38,109 bases of DNA from Clostridia bacterium (GTDB lineage: Bacteria > Bacillota > Clostridia > Christensenellales > Aristaeellaceae), in NCBI GenBank assembly GCA_017470145.1, contig JAFUFB010000027.1, forward strand, positions 1 to 38,109. Direction: 5' to 3'. Under the pieces are notes generated by a model. That model worked only from the letters and a program-made list of their open reading frames with translations, ran no database searches and was not told the DNA's origin. The position numbers and the translations under genes were made by a program. Below are positions 1-7,100 of this stretch, one piece after another (positions within the stretch are counted from its first letter, which is position 1; the number at the start of each line of letters is the position of its first letter).

Positions 1-345
1 AAGTAGGCACGTAAATGTAGGTACGTTTTCTCAAAAATCTTGAGCCCTTATATTTCAACTACTTTCTTGTATCTCCATGGGAACGGAGCCATTCAGGCTT
101 CGTTTTTTCTTTCCATGAAGTGGCAAACTCGGGTTATATCATAGAGAAGTTTTTTGTGTAAACCGGCATGGAAATCTAAGAGAGGAAAGCTGCGTCGCAC
201 AGATATGCTTTCCAGCTGGCTTGCTTTCACCAACTTTCCCGATAATCCGTGTGGATCCCGGTTCCCGCTCAGTCCGCAAAACGCTGTTGAATCTCCTTCA
301 TCCGGTCATGGGCGGCCACGAAGGCGTCCACTACATTCGGATCAA
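1..345. other. Intergenic region with hairpins, no intact gene
   Basis: I see no credible complete gene here. It holds a terminator at 83-108, a long-range inverted repeat (TTTCCATG at 110-117 against CATGGAAA at 167-174), a second one (GGAAAGC at 184-190 against GCTTTCC at 207-213) with a small hairpin inside it, and a gene remnant on the minus strand at 269-349. The first 30 bases contain an imperfect tandem repeat of GTAGGNACGT. The role of the inverted repeats is unknown. Confidence 0.5.
83..108 (+). terminator. Rho-independent terminator of an upstream gene
   Basis: The 8-bp stem ACGGAGCC / GGCTTCGT (one G-U pair) has a 5-nt loop and runs into six T residues. It would end a plus-strand transcript entering the window from the left. 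Confidence 0.6.
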
Positions 346-349
346 TCAG
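269..349 (-). pseudogene. Remnant of the C-terminus of an HD-GYP or similar signalling protein
   Basis: Read on the minus strand in a frame different from the AraC gene, this stretch encodes GDLIDPNVVDAFVAAHDRMK followed by EIQQRFAD and a stop. That looks like the end of HD-GYP phosphodiesterase or response-regulator proteins, where a DP-x-VV-x-AF motif is followed by a short helix. No upstream part of such a protein is present, because the AraC gene occupies the adjoining DNA. The family call is from memory of such C-termini and the piece is short, so it is tentative. Confidence 0.45.
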
Positions 350-1209
350 GTCACCCGGCTGCGGTTGATGTTGGCACTGGGCTCGCGGCTCTTAATCTGC
401 TTCGGGTTTACGCCAAATTTCTTCTTAAACTGCTTGCTGAAATAGAAGGCGTCTGAAAAGCCATAACGATCGGCTACCTCCCCCACCGTCAGATTGCCAG
501 ACCGCAAATCCATATATGCCATCTCCAGCTTCAGATCCATCTGATACTGATGAATACTCTTGCCGACGATTTCCCGGAACCGGGCGGACATGTTTCGCAC
601 ACCCATGTTCACAATCTGGCTCAGCTCATCCAGGGAATAATTTCGCTCTGGATGCTTTCGGAACAGATTGATGATGGCCACCGTCCATTCCTCCTGTGCC
701 ACATCCTCCGCCCGGCCAATGGCACTGATCTCATCCAGCAGCAAATTCAGCATCAGGGTTAATCTTCTTTCCTTGTTGGGCCGGTGAGACCAATACAGAT
801 CTATAATCGCGTTAATCAGCCGGGTGGTCAGATTATTCTGCCCGCAATGAACCACCGTGGGGACGACAAAGAAATTATCCCGATTCAGGCGGTCAATTTC
901 CTCCCCGCTCAGCGCCTGAGCGCTTCGATCCCCTGGCAGAGCGTTAAAGTGAATGAAGATGGATCGCATGTTCACCGAACAGGGCGCAGTACCATAATGA
1001 TGACTGCCTGCCCGCAGCAAAACCAGATCCCCTGTGCGCAGGGAAAAGCTCTCCTCATCCTGGGCCAGCGGCTGTTCACCGCTGAAAATATACAGCAAAT
1101 CATGCACATCCATCACCCGATCCAGATGCGGCTCCGGCACGGGATACACATTAGTGCCGCATAGCAACACCTGTCGTCGCTCCATAACCGGCAAAACGGT
1201 AAAACTCAT
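346..1209 (-). CDS. AraC family transcriptional regulator
   Basis: This is a 287-residue regulator with an N-terminal cupin-like sensor domain (residues about 15-105, including RTGDLVLLRAGSHHYG) and a C-terminal double helix-turn-helix domain (about 180-275, with the typical ending YGFSDAFYFSKQFKKKFGVNP). I chose the ATG at 1209 because GGGGAG lies 6-7 bases before it; an ATG at 1236 has no clear ribosome site. It is transcribed away from the sugar transporter operon starting at 1501, and AraC proteins beside sugar operons usually activate them when ligand binds. The last ten or so residues run into the gene remnant at 269-349, so the natural C-terminus may have been replaced. The ligand is unknown; an arabinose- or xylose-containing oligosaccharide would suit the neighbours. 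Confidence 0.9.
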   Translation of the reverse strand: MSFTVLPVMERRQVLLCGTNVYPVPEPHLDRVMDVHDLLYIFSGEQPLAQDEESFSLRTGDLVLLRAGSHHYGTAPCSVNMRSIFIHFNALPGDRSAQALSGEEIDRLNRDNFFVVPTVVHCGQNNLTTRLINAIIDLYWSHRPNKERRLTLMLNLLLDEISAIGRAEDVAQEEWTVAIINLFRKHPERNYSLDELSQIVNMGVRNMSARFREIVGKSIHQYQMDLKLEMAYMDLRSGNLTVGEVADRYGFSDAFYFSKQFKKKFGVNPKQIKSREPSANINRSRVT

Positions 1210-1500
1210 CCAGTTCTCCCCTTCCGAAAAATACATGTTTTTTCCAAAAAATCCCGTTCATTTCTGCTTCAAATCCATCATAACCAATTTTTCGGAAAGA
1301 ATCAACTACCAAGATTGCATAATTTGGGAAAGCAAATCCTCCGTTTCTTTTCTTGTTGTATACGGTTAAATTCATTCCGAATTTTCCATTCAATTTCCGT
1401 TTTTTCCATGGTCTTTTCATTTACCATCATGGTAAAATACCTTCAGCGGGACGCAAAGGACAAAAAGCGTCACAGCAAAAATAGAAGGAGGACTGTTTTT
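1210..1500. promoter_or_regulatory. Divergent control region between AraC regulator and sugar operon
   Basis: This spacer separates the two oppositely directed genes. The lower half is AT-rich. A plus-strand -10 box TAAAAT lies at 1433-1438, about 60 bases before the start codon. There is no good -35 box at the proper distance, as expected of an activator-dependent promoter. A 17-bp palindrome covers the -10 box and is listed separately. Confidence 0.6.
1420..1436. promoter_or_regulatory. Perfect 17-bp palindrome, candidate operator
   Basis: TTTACCAT and ATGGTAAA are exact inverted repeats around a single central base, and the right arm overlaps the likely -10 box (1433-1438) of the sugar operon. 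A protein bound here would block RNA polymerase. AraC-type regulators usually bind direct repeats upstream of -35, so a second, palindrome-binding repressor may act here. The function is inferred. Confidence 0.55.
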
Positions 1501-3084
1501 ATGAAGAAGGTACTGGCTTTAGTACTGGCCCTGGCGATGCTTCTCGGCATGATGAGCTTTGCCAGCGCCGAAGGCGACAAGGTCAAGCTGAAGGGGTTGT
1601 TTATCGCCCACCCGCTGACCAAGAGCGTCTATGACATGAACTGGCTGATGGAGATCGAGGAAAAAGCCGGCGTCGATATTGAGTGGGAACAGATCTATAC
1701 CGACTGGGATCAGATCAAGACCACCCGTTTCGCCGCGGGGGACATTCCGGATATCCTGATCAACGCCACCGGCGACAGCGATTACACCACCTATGACGGC
1801 CTGTTCCTGGAGTTGACTGATCTGATTGATCAATTCGCCCCCAACATCAAGGCCATGTTTGAAGAAGAGCCCGACACCCTGGCGCTGGCCAAGACCTTTG
1901 AAGGCAATATCTATGCTGGCCCGAAGTTCCAGGGTAAGTGGCCGGACTGCAACGGCGTCATGTTCATCAACAAGGTTTGGCTCGACAACCTGGGTCTCTC
2001 CGTTCCCACCACCCTGAGCGAGCTGAAAAATGTGCTGATTGCTTTCCGCGATAACGATGCCAACGGCAATGGCGATGCCACGGATGAAGTTCCCATGGAC
2101 TTCAACGGCTGGTTCGGCGGCGCTTATTCTCTGACCAACCTGATCGGCTCCTGGGGCATCCAGCTGGTGAACTGGGGCAGCGACGCCTATTTCGCCGAGG
2201 GCGGCCAGATCAAGAACTACGCGGTGGACGAGCGGTACAAAGCCATGATGACTTATCTGGCGGATCTGTACAACGAACACCTGATCAATGAGAACGCCAT
2301 CACCAATGACTACTCCATGTTCCAGTCCCTCAGCCGCGGCGATGCCGATGGCAATGCCCTGGTAGGCGTGGTGCTGGGCTGGGAAGAAACCGATAAATTC
2401 GGCCCCGTCCTGTACGAGCAGTACGTGCCCTGCGGCCCCTTCGTGGATGATGTGGACGAGCTGGCCACCAGCGAACCCCGTTGGACTTATGACTTCTCCG
2501 GTCTGAATATGTCCAGCAACCGGATCGCCATCAGCGCCAAGTGCGAGAATCCGGAAGCCGCCGTGAAGTTCATGGATTGCTTCTATGATCCGGAAGTCTC
2601 CGTGCAGGTGCTCTTCGGCTCCATCTCCGAAGGCAATGTAAGCAAGGTGGGCGACGATCACTACAAGGTAGAAGATCCGCCGGCCGAGGCCAACACCGAT
2701 AACGGAACCTGGAAGTGGACCTCTACCTTTGCTGACAACGGCCCCATGTACATCCGCCGCGCCACCGTTATTGACATGGCCAAGGATATGGCTTTCGCCC
2801 TGAACGAGCGCGAGCAGTACAAAGAAGCCATTGCCCGCATCGATATGGACAATGAGTATTATCCCCAATTCCTGATGAAGTACACCGTAGATGACCAGAA
2901 CACCCTGGCCACCAAGCAGGCTGCCATCACCAACGTGACGGACAGCTGGTGGGGCATCTGGCTCACCGGTGAAGTGGAAGTCGAGGACACCTGGGAGGAT
3001 TACCTGGCTGACGTGGAAGCCGCTGGTTTGAGCGATGTGCTCGCCATCCGTCAGGCTGCCTATGACGCCTGGAAAGCCCAGTAA
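1501..3084 (+). CDS. Sugar ABC transporter substrate-binding protein (LplA-like)
   Basis: This 527-residue exported binding protein captures an oligosaccharide outside the cell and delivers it to the two permeases encoded next. An N-terminal signal peptide (MKKVLALVLALAMLLGMM, cleavage near ASA-E at residues 22-24) is followed by a type 2 solute-binding fold. There is no lipobox cysteine, which is unusual for a Gram-positive binding protein and implies another means of retention. The aromatic-rich surface and length match the extracellular solute-binding family 1 members that work with LplB/LplC permeases. The start at 1501 has AGAAGGAGGA just upstream; in-frame codons further upstream lack one. 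Carbohydrate type cannot be read from the sequence. Confidence 0.9.
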   Translation: MKKVLALVLALAMLLGMMSFASAEGDKVKLKGLFIAHPLTKSVYDMNWLMEIEEKAGVDIEWEQIYTDWDQIKTTRFAAGDIPDILINATGDSDYTTYDGLFLELTDLIDQFAPNIKAMFEEEPDTLALAKTFEGNIYAGPKFQGKWPDCNGVMFINKVWLDNLGLSVPTTLSELKNVLIAFRDNDANGNGDATDEVPMDFNGWFGGAYSLTNLIGSWGIQLVNWGSDAYFAEGGQIKNYAVDERYKAMMTYLADLYNEHLINENAITNDYSMFQSLSRGDADGNALVGVVLGWEETDKFGPVLYEQYVPCGPFVDDVDELATSEPRWTYDFSGLNMSSNRIAISAKCENPEAAVKFMDCFYDPEVSVQVLFGSISEGNVSKVGDDHYKVEDPPAEANTDNGTWKWTSTFADNGPMYIRRATVIDMAKDMAFALNEREQYKEAIARIDMDNEYYPQFLMKYTVDDQNTLATKQAAITNVTDSWWGIWLTGEVEVEDTWEDYLADVEAAGLSDVLAIRQAAYDAWKAQ

Positions 3085-3096
3085 AACCTAAAATCA

Positions 3097-3127
3097 GGGC
3101 GGGATGCAGAAGGCTCTGCATCCCGCC
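3097..3127 (+). terminator. Strong hairpin after the binding-protein gene, likely attenuator
   Basis: A perfect 13-bp stem (3098-3110 with 3115-3127) closes a 4-nt loop, 13 bases after the stop codon. Only a weak T-rich tract follows, so it probably lets part of transcription through and stabilises the upstream mRNA end, giving more binding protein than permease. Confidence 0.65.
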
Positions 3128-3188
3128 TTCTGTGTTCCTGTCCCGAACCTACCGGGATGAGTTGAACAAATGCAAGGGAGGTTGTCTT

Positions 3189-4148
3189 ATGAGCACGACG
3201 GCAAAGCCGAAAAGAATGAAAACGGGAGGGCGCTCCGTGCTATGGTATCTGCAGCAGGACTGGCAGCTCTGGATTATGCTGCTTCCTGCTGTGATTTACA
3301 TTTTCATCTTCTGTTACATGCCTATGTACGGGGCACAGCTGGCCTTTCGGAAATATGATTTCGCGAAGGGAATCTATGGCGGCGACTGGGTGGGCCTGGA
3401 GTATTTTAAACAATATTTCTCCAGCACCATGTTCTCCACCACCCTGGTCAATACCCTGACCATCTCCTTCTGTTCCATTCTGTTTTCCTTCCCCGCGCCC
3501 ATTGTACTGGCGATTATCATCAATCAGCTGAAGGTGCAGAAGTGGAAGCGAACCCTGCAAACCACCGTGTATATTCCCTACTTTATCTCCACCGTGGTGC
3601 TGGTCTCCATGCTGAATGTGCTCTTCGCCAAGAACGGCGGTGTGCTGAGCGATCTGCTGAAATTCCTGCATATCGTGCCGGAAAAAGCAAACCTCCTGGG
3701 CCAGCGGCAATACTTCGTCTGGATGTACGTGGGCAGCGGCATCTGGCAAAGCATGGGATGGAATTCCATCATCTATATCGCCGCCCTGTCCTCCGTGGAC
3801 ATCCAGCTGTATGACGCTGCAAAAATCGACGGGGCCAATGTCTGGCAGCGGGTAATGCACATCGAATTCCCTGCGCTGGTACCCACCATCATGATTCTGC
3901 TCATCATGAATATGGGAAACATCCTGAACGTGGGCTTCGATAAGATTTATCTGATGCAGAACACCCTGAATCTGAAATCCTCCGAGGTTATCTCCACCTA
4001 TGTGTACAGCCTCATGGCTCCAAAAACCGGCGCGCCACAGTTTTCCATGGCCACTGCCGTAGGTCTGTTCACAAATGTCGTGAATTTCATTTTCCTGCTG
4101 CTGGCCAACACCATCAGCAAGCGGGTCACCGGCTCCGGCCTGATGTAA
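3189..4148 (+). CDS. Sugar ABC transporter permease, LplB/YteP-type
   Basis: This 319-residue inner-membrane protein forms half of the translocation channel. About six membrane segments are visible, the first near residues 28-48 (IMLLPAVIYIFIFCYMPMYG). The EAA loop that docks on the ATPase is present as DAAKIDGANVWQRVMHIEFP at about 210-229. The ATG at 3189 follows AGGGAGG; the reading frame is open further upstream but without a ribosome site. It is separated by 13 bases from the second permease. No ATP-binding subunit is encoded in the operon; Lpl-type systems commonly share a housekeeping MsmX-like ATPase encoded elsewhere. Confidence 0.92.
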   Translation: MSTTAKPKRMKTGGRSVLWYLQQDWQLWIMLLPAVIYIFIFCYMPMYGAQLAFRKYDFAKGIYGGDWVGLEYFKQYFSSTMFSTTLVNTLTISFCSILFSFPAPIVLAIIINQLKVQKWKRTLQTTVYIPYFISTVVLVSMLNVLFAKNGGVLSDLLKFLHIVPEKANLLGQRQYFVWMYVGSGIWQSMGWNSIIYIAALSSVDIQLYDAAKIDGANVWQRVMHIEFPALVPTIMILLIMNMGNILNVGFDKIYLMQNTLNLKSSEVISTYVYSLMAPKTGAPQFSMATAVGLFTNVVNFIFLLLANTISKRVTGSGLM

Positions 4149-4161
4149 GGAGGGGATCAGC

Positions 4162-5085
4162 ATGGCAAAGAAAGAACTTAGCTTCACTCCTACCCGCAAC
4201 CGCATTCGGGACCGGGACGCCGCGGATATCATTTTTCATATTCTGGTGGTGGTTCTGAGCATTCTGTGCTTCCTGATTATCGTCTATCCTCTGTGGTTCG
4301 TGGTCATCGCCTCCATCAGCAATTCGGATTTGGTAAATCAAGGTAAGGTCGTACTTTGGCCCGTAGACATCCGTTTCTATGGCTTTGAGCAGATTTTCCA
4401 GGACAGCCGTATTCTGATCGGTTATCGCAACACCATTCTGTATGTAGTGGGCGGCACCCTGCTGAACATGATCGTCACCATGCCCGCAGCCTACGCCCTG
4501 AGCCGGCCGGATTTCCGCCTGCGGAATCCGATCATGCTCTATTTTGTCTTCACCATGTATTTCTCTGGCGGTCTGGTCCCCACCTACATGCAAATCAATC
4601 GGCTGGGGCTCATCAATACCCCTTGGATTCTGCTGGTGATGGTGCTGATTAACACCTATAATCTGATCATCGCCCGCACCTTCATCCAGAACACCATTCC
4701 CAACGATCTGTATGAATCCGCCACCCTGGATGGCGCCAATCATTTCCGAATCTTCTGGAGCATCGTATTGCCCCTGAGCAAGGCCATCATCTCGGTAGAA
4801 ATCCTGTATTACGCTGTGTTCCACTGGAATGACTACTTCAACGCCCTGATCTATACCTCAAACACAGACATCCAGCCCCTGCAGATGGTGCTGCGCCGCA
4901 TTCTGCTGCAAAATGAAGCCTTTGCCAACGGCAATGGCGGCGTCCAGGGCGGATACGCCCAGTCCAGCGCAGATCAGGTGAAGTATGCCGTCATGATCGT
5001 TTCCACCGTCCCGATCCTACTGGTTTATCCTTTCATCCAGAAATACTTCGAAAAGGGCGTAATGATCGGGGCCGTGAAGGGATAA
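4162..5085 (+). CDS. Sugar ABC transporter permease, LplC/YtcP-type
   Basis: This 307-residue protein is the second permease of the sugar importer. It has a first membrane segment at about residues 24-46, further segments through the middle, and the EAA loop YESATLDGANHFRIFWSIVL at about 180-199. The C-terminus ends in the family-typical KYFEKGVMIGAVKG. The start has AAGGAGGGG at good spacing. It is the last transport gene before the glycosidases, 159 bases upstream of the GH127-like gene. Confidence 0.92.
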   Translation: MAKKELSFTPTRNRIRDRDAADIIFHILVVVLSILCFLIIVYPLWFVVIASISNSDLVNQGKVVLWPVDIRFYGFEQIFQDSRILIGYRNTILYVVGGTLLNMIVTMPAAYALSRPDFRLRNPIMLYFVFTMYFSGGLVPTYMQINRLGLINTPWILLVMVLINTYNLIIARTFIQNTIPNDLYESATLDGANHFRIFWSIVLPLSKAIISVEILYYAVFHWNDYFNALIYTSNTDIQPLQMVLRRILLQNEAFANGNGGVQGGYAQSSADQVKYAVMIVSTVPILLVYPFIQKYFEKGVMIGAVKG

Positions 5086-5244
5086 GATTTTTCGCCCGCC
5101 AGCGGGTTCTAAACGCCTGGAAAGCAATCCCCCCCTGAACAATTTTTTCAGTAACAAAGGGCCGCAGCACCGGGAATTCTTTCGCTAAAATAATCGGTTG
5201 CTTCCTGTGCCGATATATTCTTCTGCACCCTGAGAGGAGATCAT

Positions 5245-7080
5245 ATGATAGAAAACAAACTGTCTTCCATGGACTATGCCCATGTCACGCTGCTGGACAG
5301 TCCCTTCCGCCGCCAGCGGGATGAAACCCTGGAGACCTATCTACGCGTTCCCACCGTGGAGGATATCCTGCATCGTGTTCGTCTGCAAGCAGGCCTCCCT
5401 TCCTCTGCTGTGGGCATGGTAGGCTGGGGCCCCTCCATCGGCCAGTACCTGGGCGCTTATGCCAAGTGGTATCGGAGCACAGGAGACAAACGGCTCCGCC
5501 AGAAGGCGCTGGATCTCTTCCACGGCTGGTGCGAATGCGCTGAAAAAAATGAGGAGGTCATGAACGTTGGCACCTACGTCTGGGAAAAGCTCCTGGGAGG
5601 ATTTCTGGATCTTTATGAGTTCATGGGGCTGGAGGAGGTTCGTCCCTGGGTGCTGCGAATCACGGAATATGCCCATAAAACCTTCGATCCCAACATTCCC
5701 CGGGATGGGCTGCAAAGCGACGCCATGAAGGGCCAGATTGAGTGGTACACCCTGCCGGAGAATCTCTTTCGGGCCTGGCAGCTTTTTGGCGATCCCCTGT
5801 ACCGGGAAATGGCGGAAGAATGGCTCTATCCCTATCTATGGGACAAGTTGGCCGCCGGGGAAAAGGATATCGGTCCCCGGCATGCCTACAGCCATGTCAA
5901 CAGTCTTTCCTCCGCAGCCCGGGCTTATCTGGTCACGGAGGATCCCCATTATCTGAAGGTCATTGAGAAGGGATACAAGGAGCTGACGGAAAACCATATT
6001 TACGCCACCGGTGGCTACGGCCCCGGGGAGATGCTTTTCGGCGAGGATCCCGGCTATCTGGGAAACGCGGTATTGCCCACCTGGGACAGGGAGCTCACCG
6101 AAACAAACAAGCTGGTGTACCGTAATTTTGTCGGCGCTCTCTCCACCCGCTCCGATGCCTGGGGCAGCTGCGAAGTCAGCTGCTGCAGCTGGGCCGTGTT
6201 CAAGCTCTGCAATTATCTGATCCGTCTAACGGGGGATGCCCGCTACGGCGACTGGTGTGAAAAGCTCCTGATCAACGGCGTTCTGGGCCAGCCGCCCATT
6301 ACAGACAAGGGTCAAGTGCTCTATTACGCCAGCTATTTCCTGGATGGGGCCCTAAAGTCCTATGAGGATCGTCGCCTGCAACACTTGGGCCAGAATTTCG
6401 TCTGGCAGTGTTGCACCGGCACCTTCCCTCAGGATACTGCGGAATATGCCAACATGATCGCTTATTATGATTCGGAGGGGTTATACATCAGCCAACTGAT
6501 TCCTGCCGCGGTGGATTTCACTGCCCAGGGCATCCCGGTCACCCTTTTCAGCGAAGGGGATTTTCCGGCCTCCCCTGAAGCCCATTTCCGTCTCCGTTCC
6601 CCCTCCCCCGTCCATTTTACGCTGCGCATCCGGGTCCCCTCCTGGGCCACAGAAAGCAACCAGGTTCGCGTCAATGGGGAGGCGCTGGATCTGCCCCTCG
6701 TTCCCAATACCTGGCTCACCCTGGATCGGCTCTGGAAGGATGGGGACGAGGTCGTGCTCTCCCTGCCCTATCGGCTTCGTTTCCAAGCCGTGGATCCTCA
6801 GCATCCCAATGTGGTAGCTCTATGTTATGGCCCCCTGACCCTGGCCTGCGAGGAAATGACCGTGCTGGTAGGGGATCAGGCACATCCGGAAAACTGGATT
6901 CTACCCGTGGAAGGAGAGCAGAATGTCTTCCGCACGCTACCGGGCCATAGCGGATTTTATCCGCAGATCTGCCGGACCTTCCGCCCCTACTACACCATTG
7001 GGCTCATGAAGTGGTACTATCTGTATAATCGAATTTATCCCGATATGCAGACCCTGGACCGTCAGCATCAGGGAACATAG
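5245..7080 (+). CDS. GH127-like (DUF1680) glycoside hydrolase, putative beta-L-arabinofuranosidase
   Basis: This 611-residue cytoplasmic enzyme has no signal peptide, so it should act on imported oligosaccharides. It has the (alpha/alpha)6-barrel layout of the DUF1680/GH127 family with a C-terminal beta domain (about 430-600). The cysteine and glutamate residues typical of the zinc-thiolate active site are here: C309-E310, C313-C314 and C389-C390. In characterised GH127 enzymes the nucleophile is a cysteine held by zinc. The E-x-x-C spacing differs from the E-x-C of the founding enzyme as I remember it, so this is a divergent subgroup and the substrate is not certain. The start has GAGAGGAG upstream. 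It is followed 20 bases later by the GH31 gene. Confidence 0.82.
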   Translation: MIENKLSSMDYAHVTLLDSPFRRQRDETLETYLRVPTVEDILHRVRLQAGLPSSAVGMVGWGPSIGQYLGAYAKWYRSTGDKRLRQKALDLFHGWCECAEKNEEVMNVGTYVWEKLLGGFLDLYEFMGLEEVRPWVLRITEYAHKTFDPNIPRDGLQSDAMKGQIEWYTLPENLFRAWQLFGDPLYREMAEEWLYPYLWDKLAAGEKDIGPRHAYSHVNSLSSAARAYLVTEDPHYLKVIEKGYKELTENHIYATGGYGPGEMLFGEDPGYLGNAVLPTWDRELTETNKLVYRNFVGALSTRSDAWGSCEVSCCSWAVFKLCNYLIRLTGDARYGDWCEKLLINGVLGQPPITDKGQVLYYASYFLDGALKSYEDRRLQHLGQNFVWQCCTGTFPQDTAEYANMIAYYDSEGLYISQLIPAAVDFTAQGIPVTLFSEGDFPASPEAHFRLRSPSPVHFTLRIRVPSWATESNQVRVNGEALDLPLVPNTWLTLDRLWKDGDEVVLSLPYRLRFQAVDPQHPNVVALCYGPLTLACEEMTVLVGDQAHPENWILPVEGEQNVFRTLPGHSGFYPQICRTFRPYYTIGLMKWYYLYNRIYPDMQTLDRQHQGT

Positions 7081-7100
7081 ATATGGAAAGGAAAAAAATC

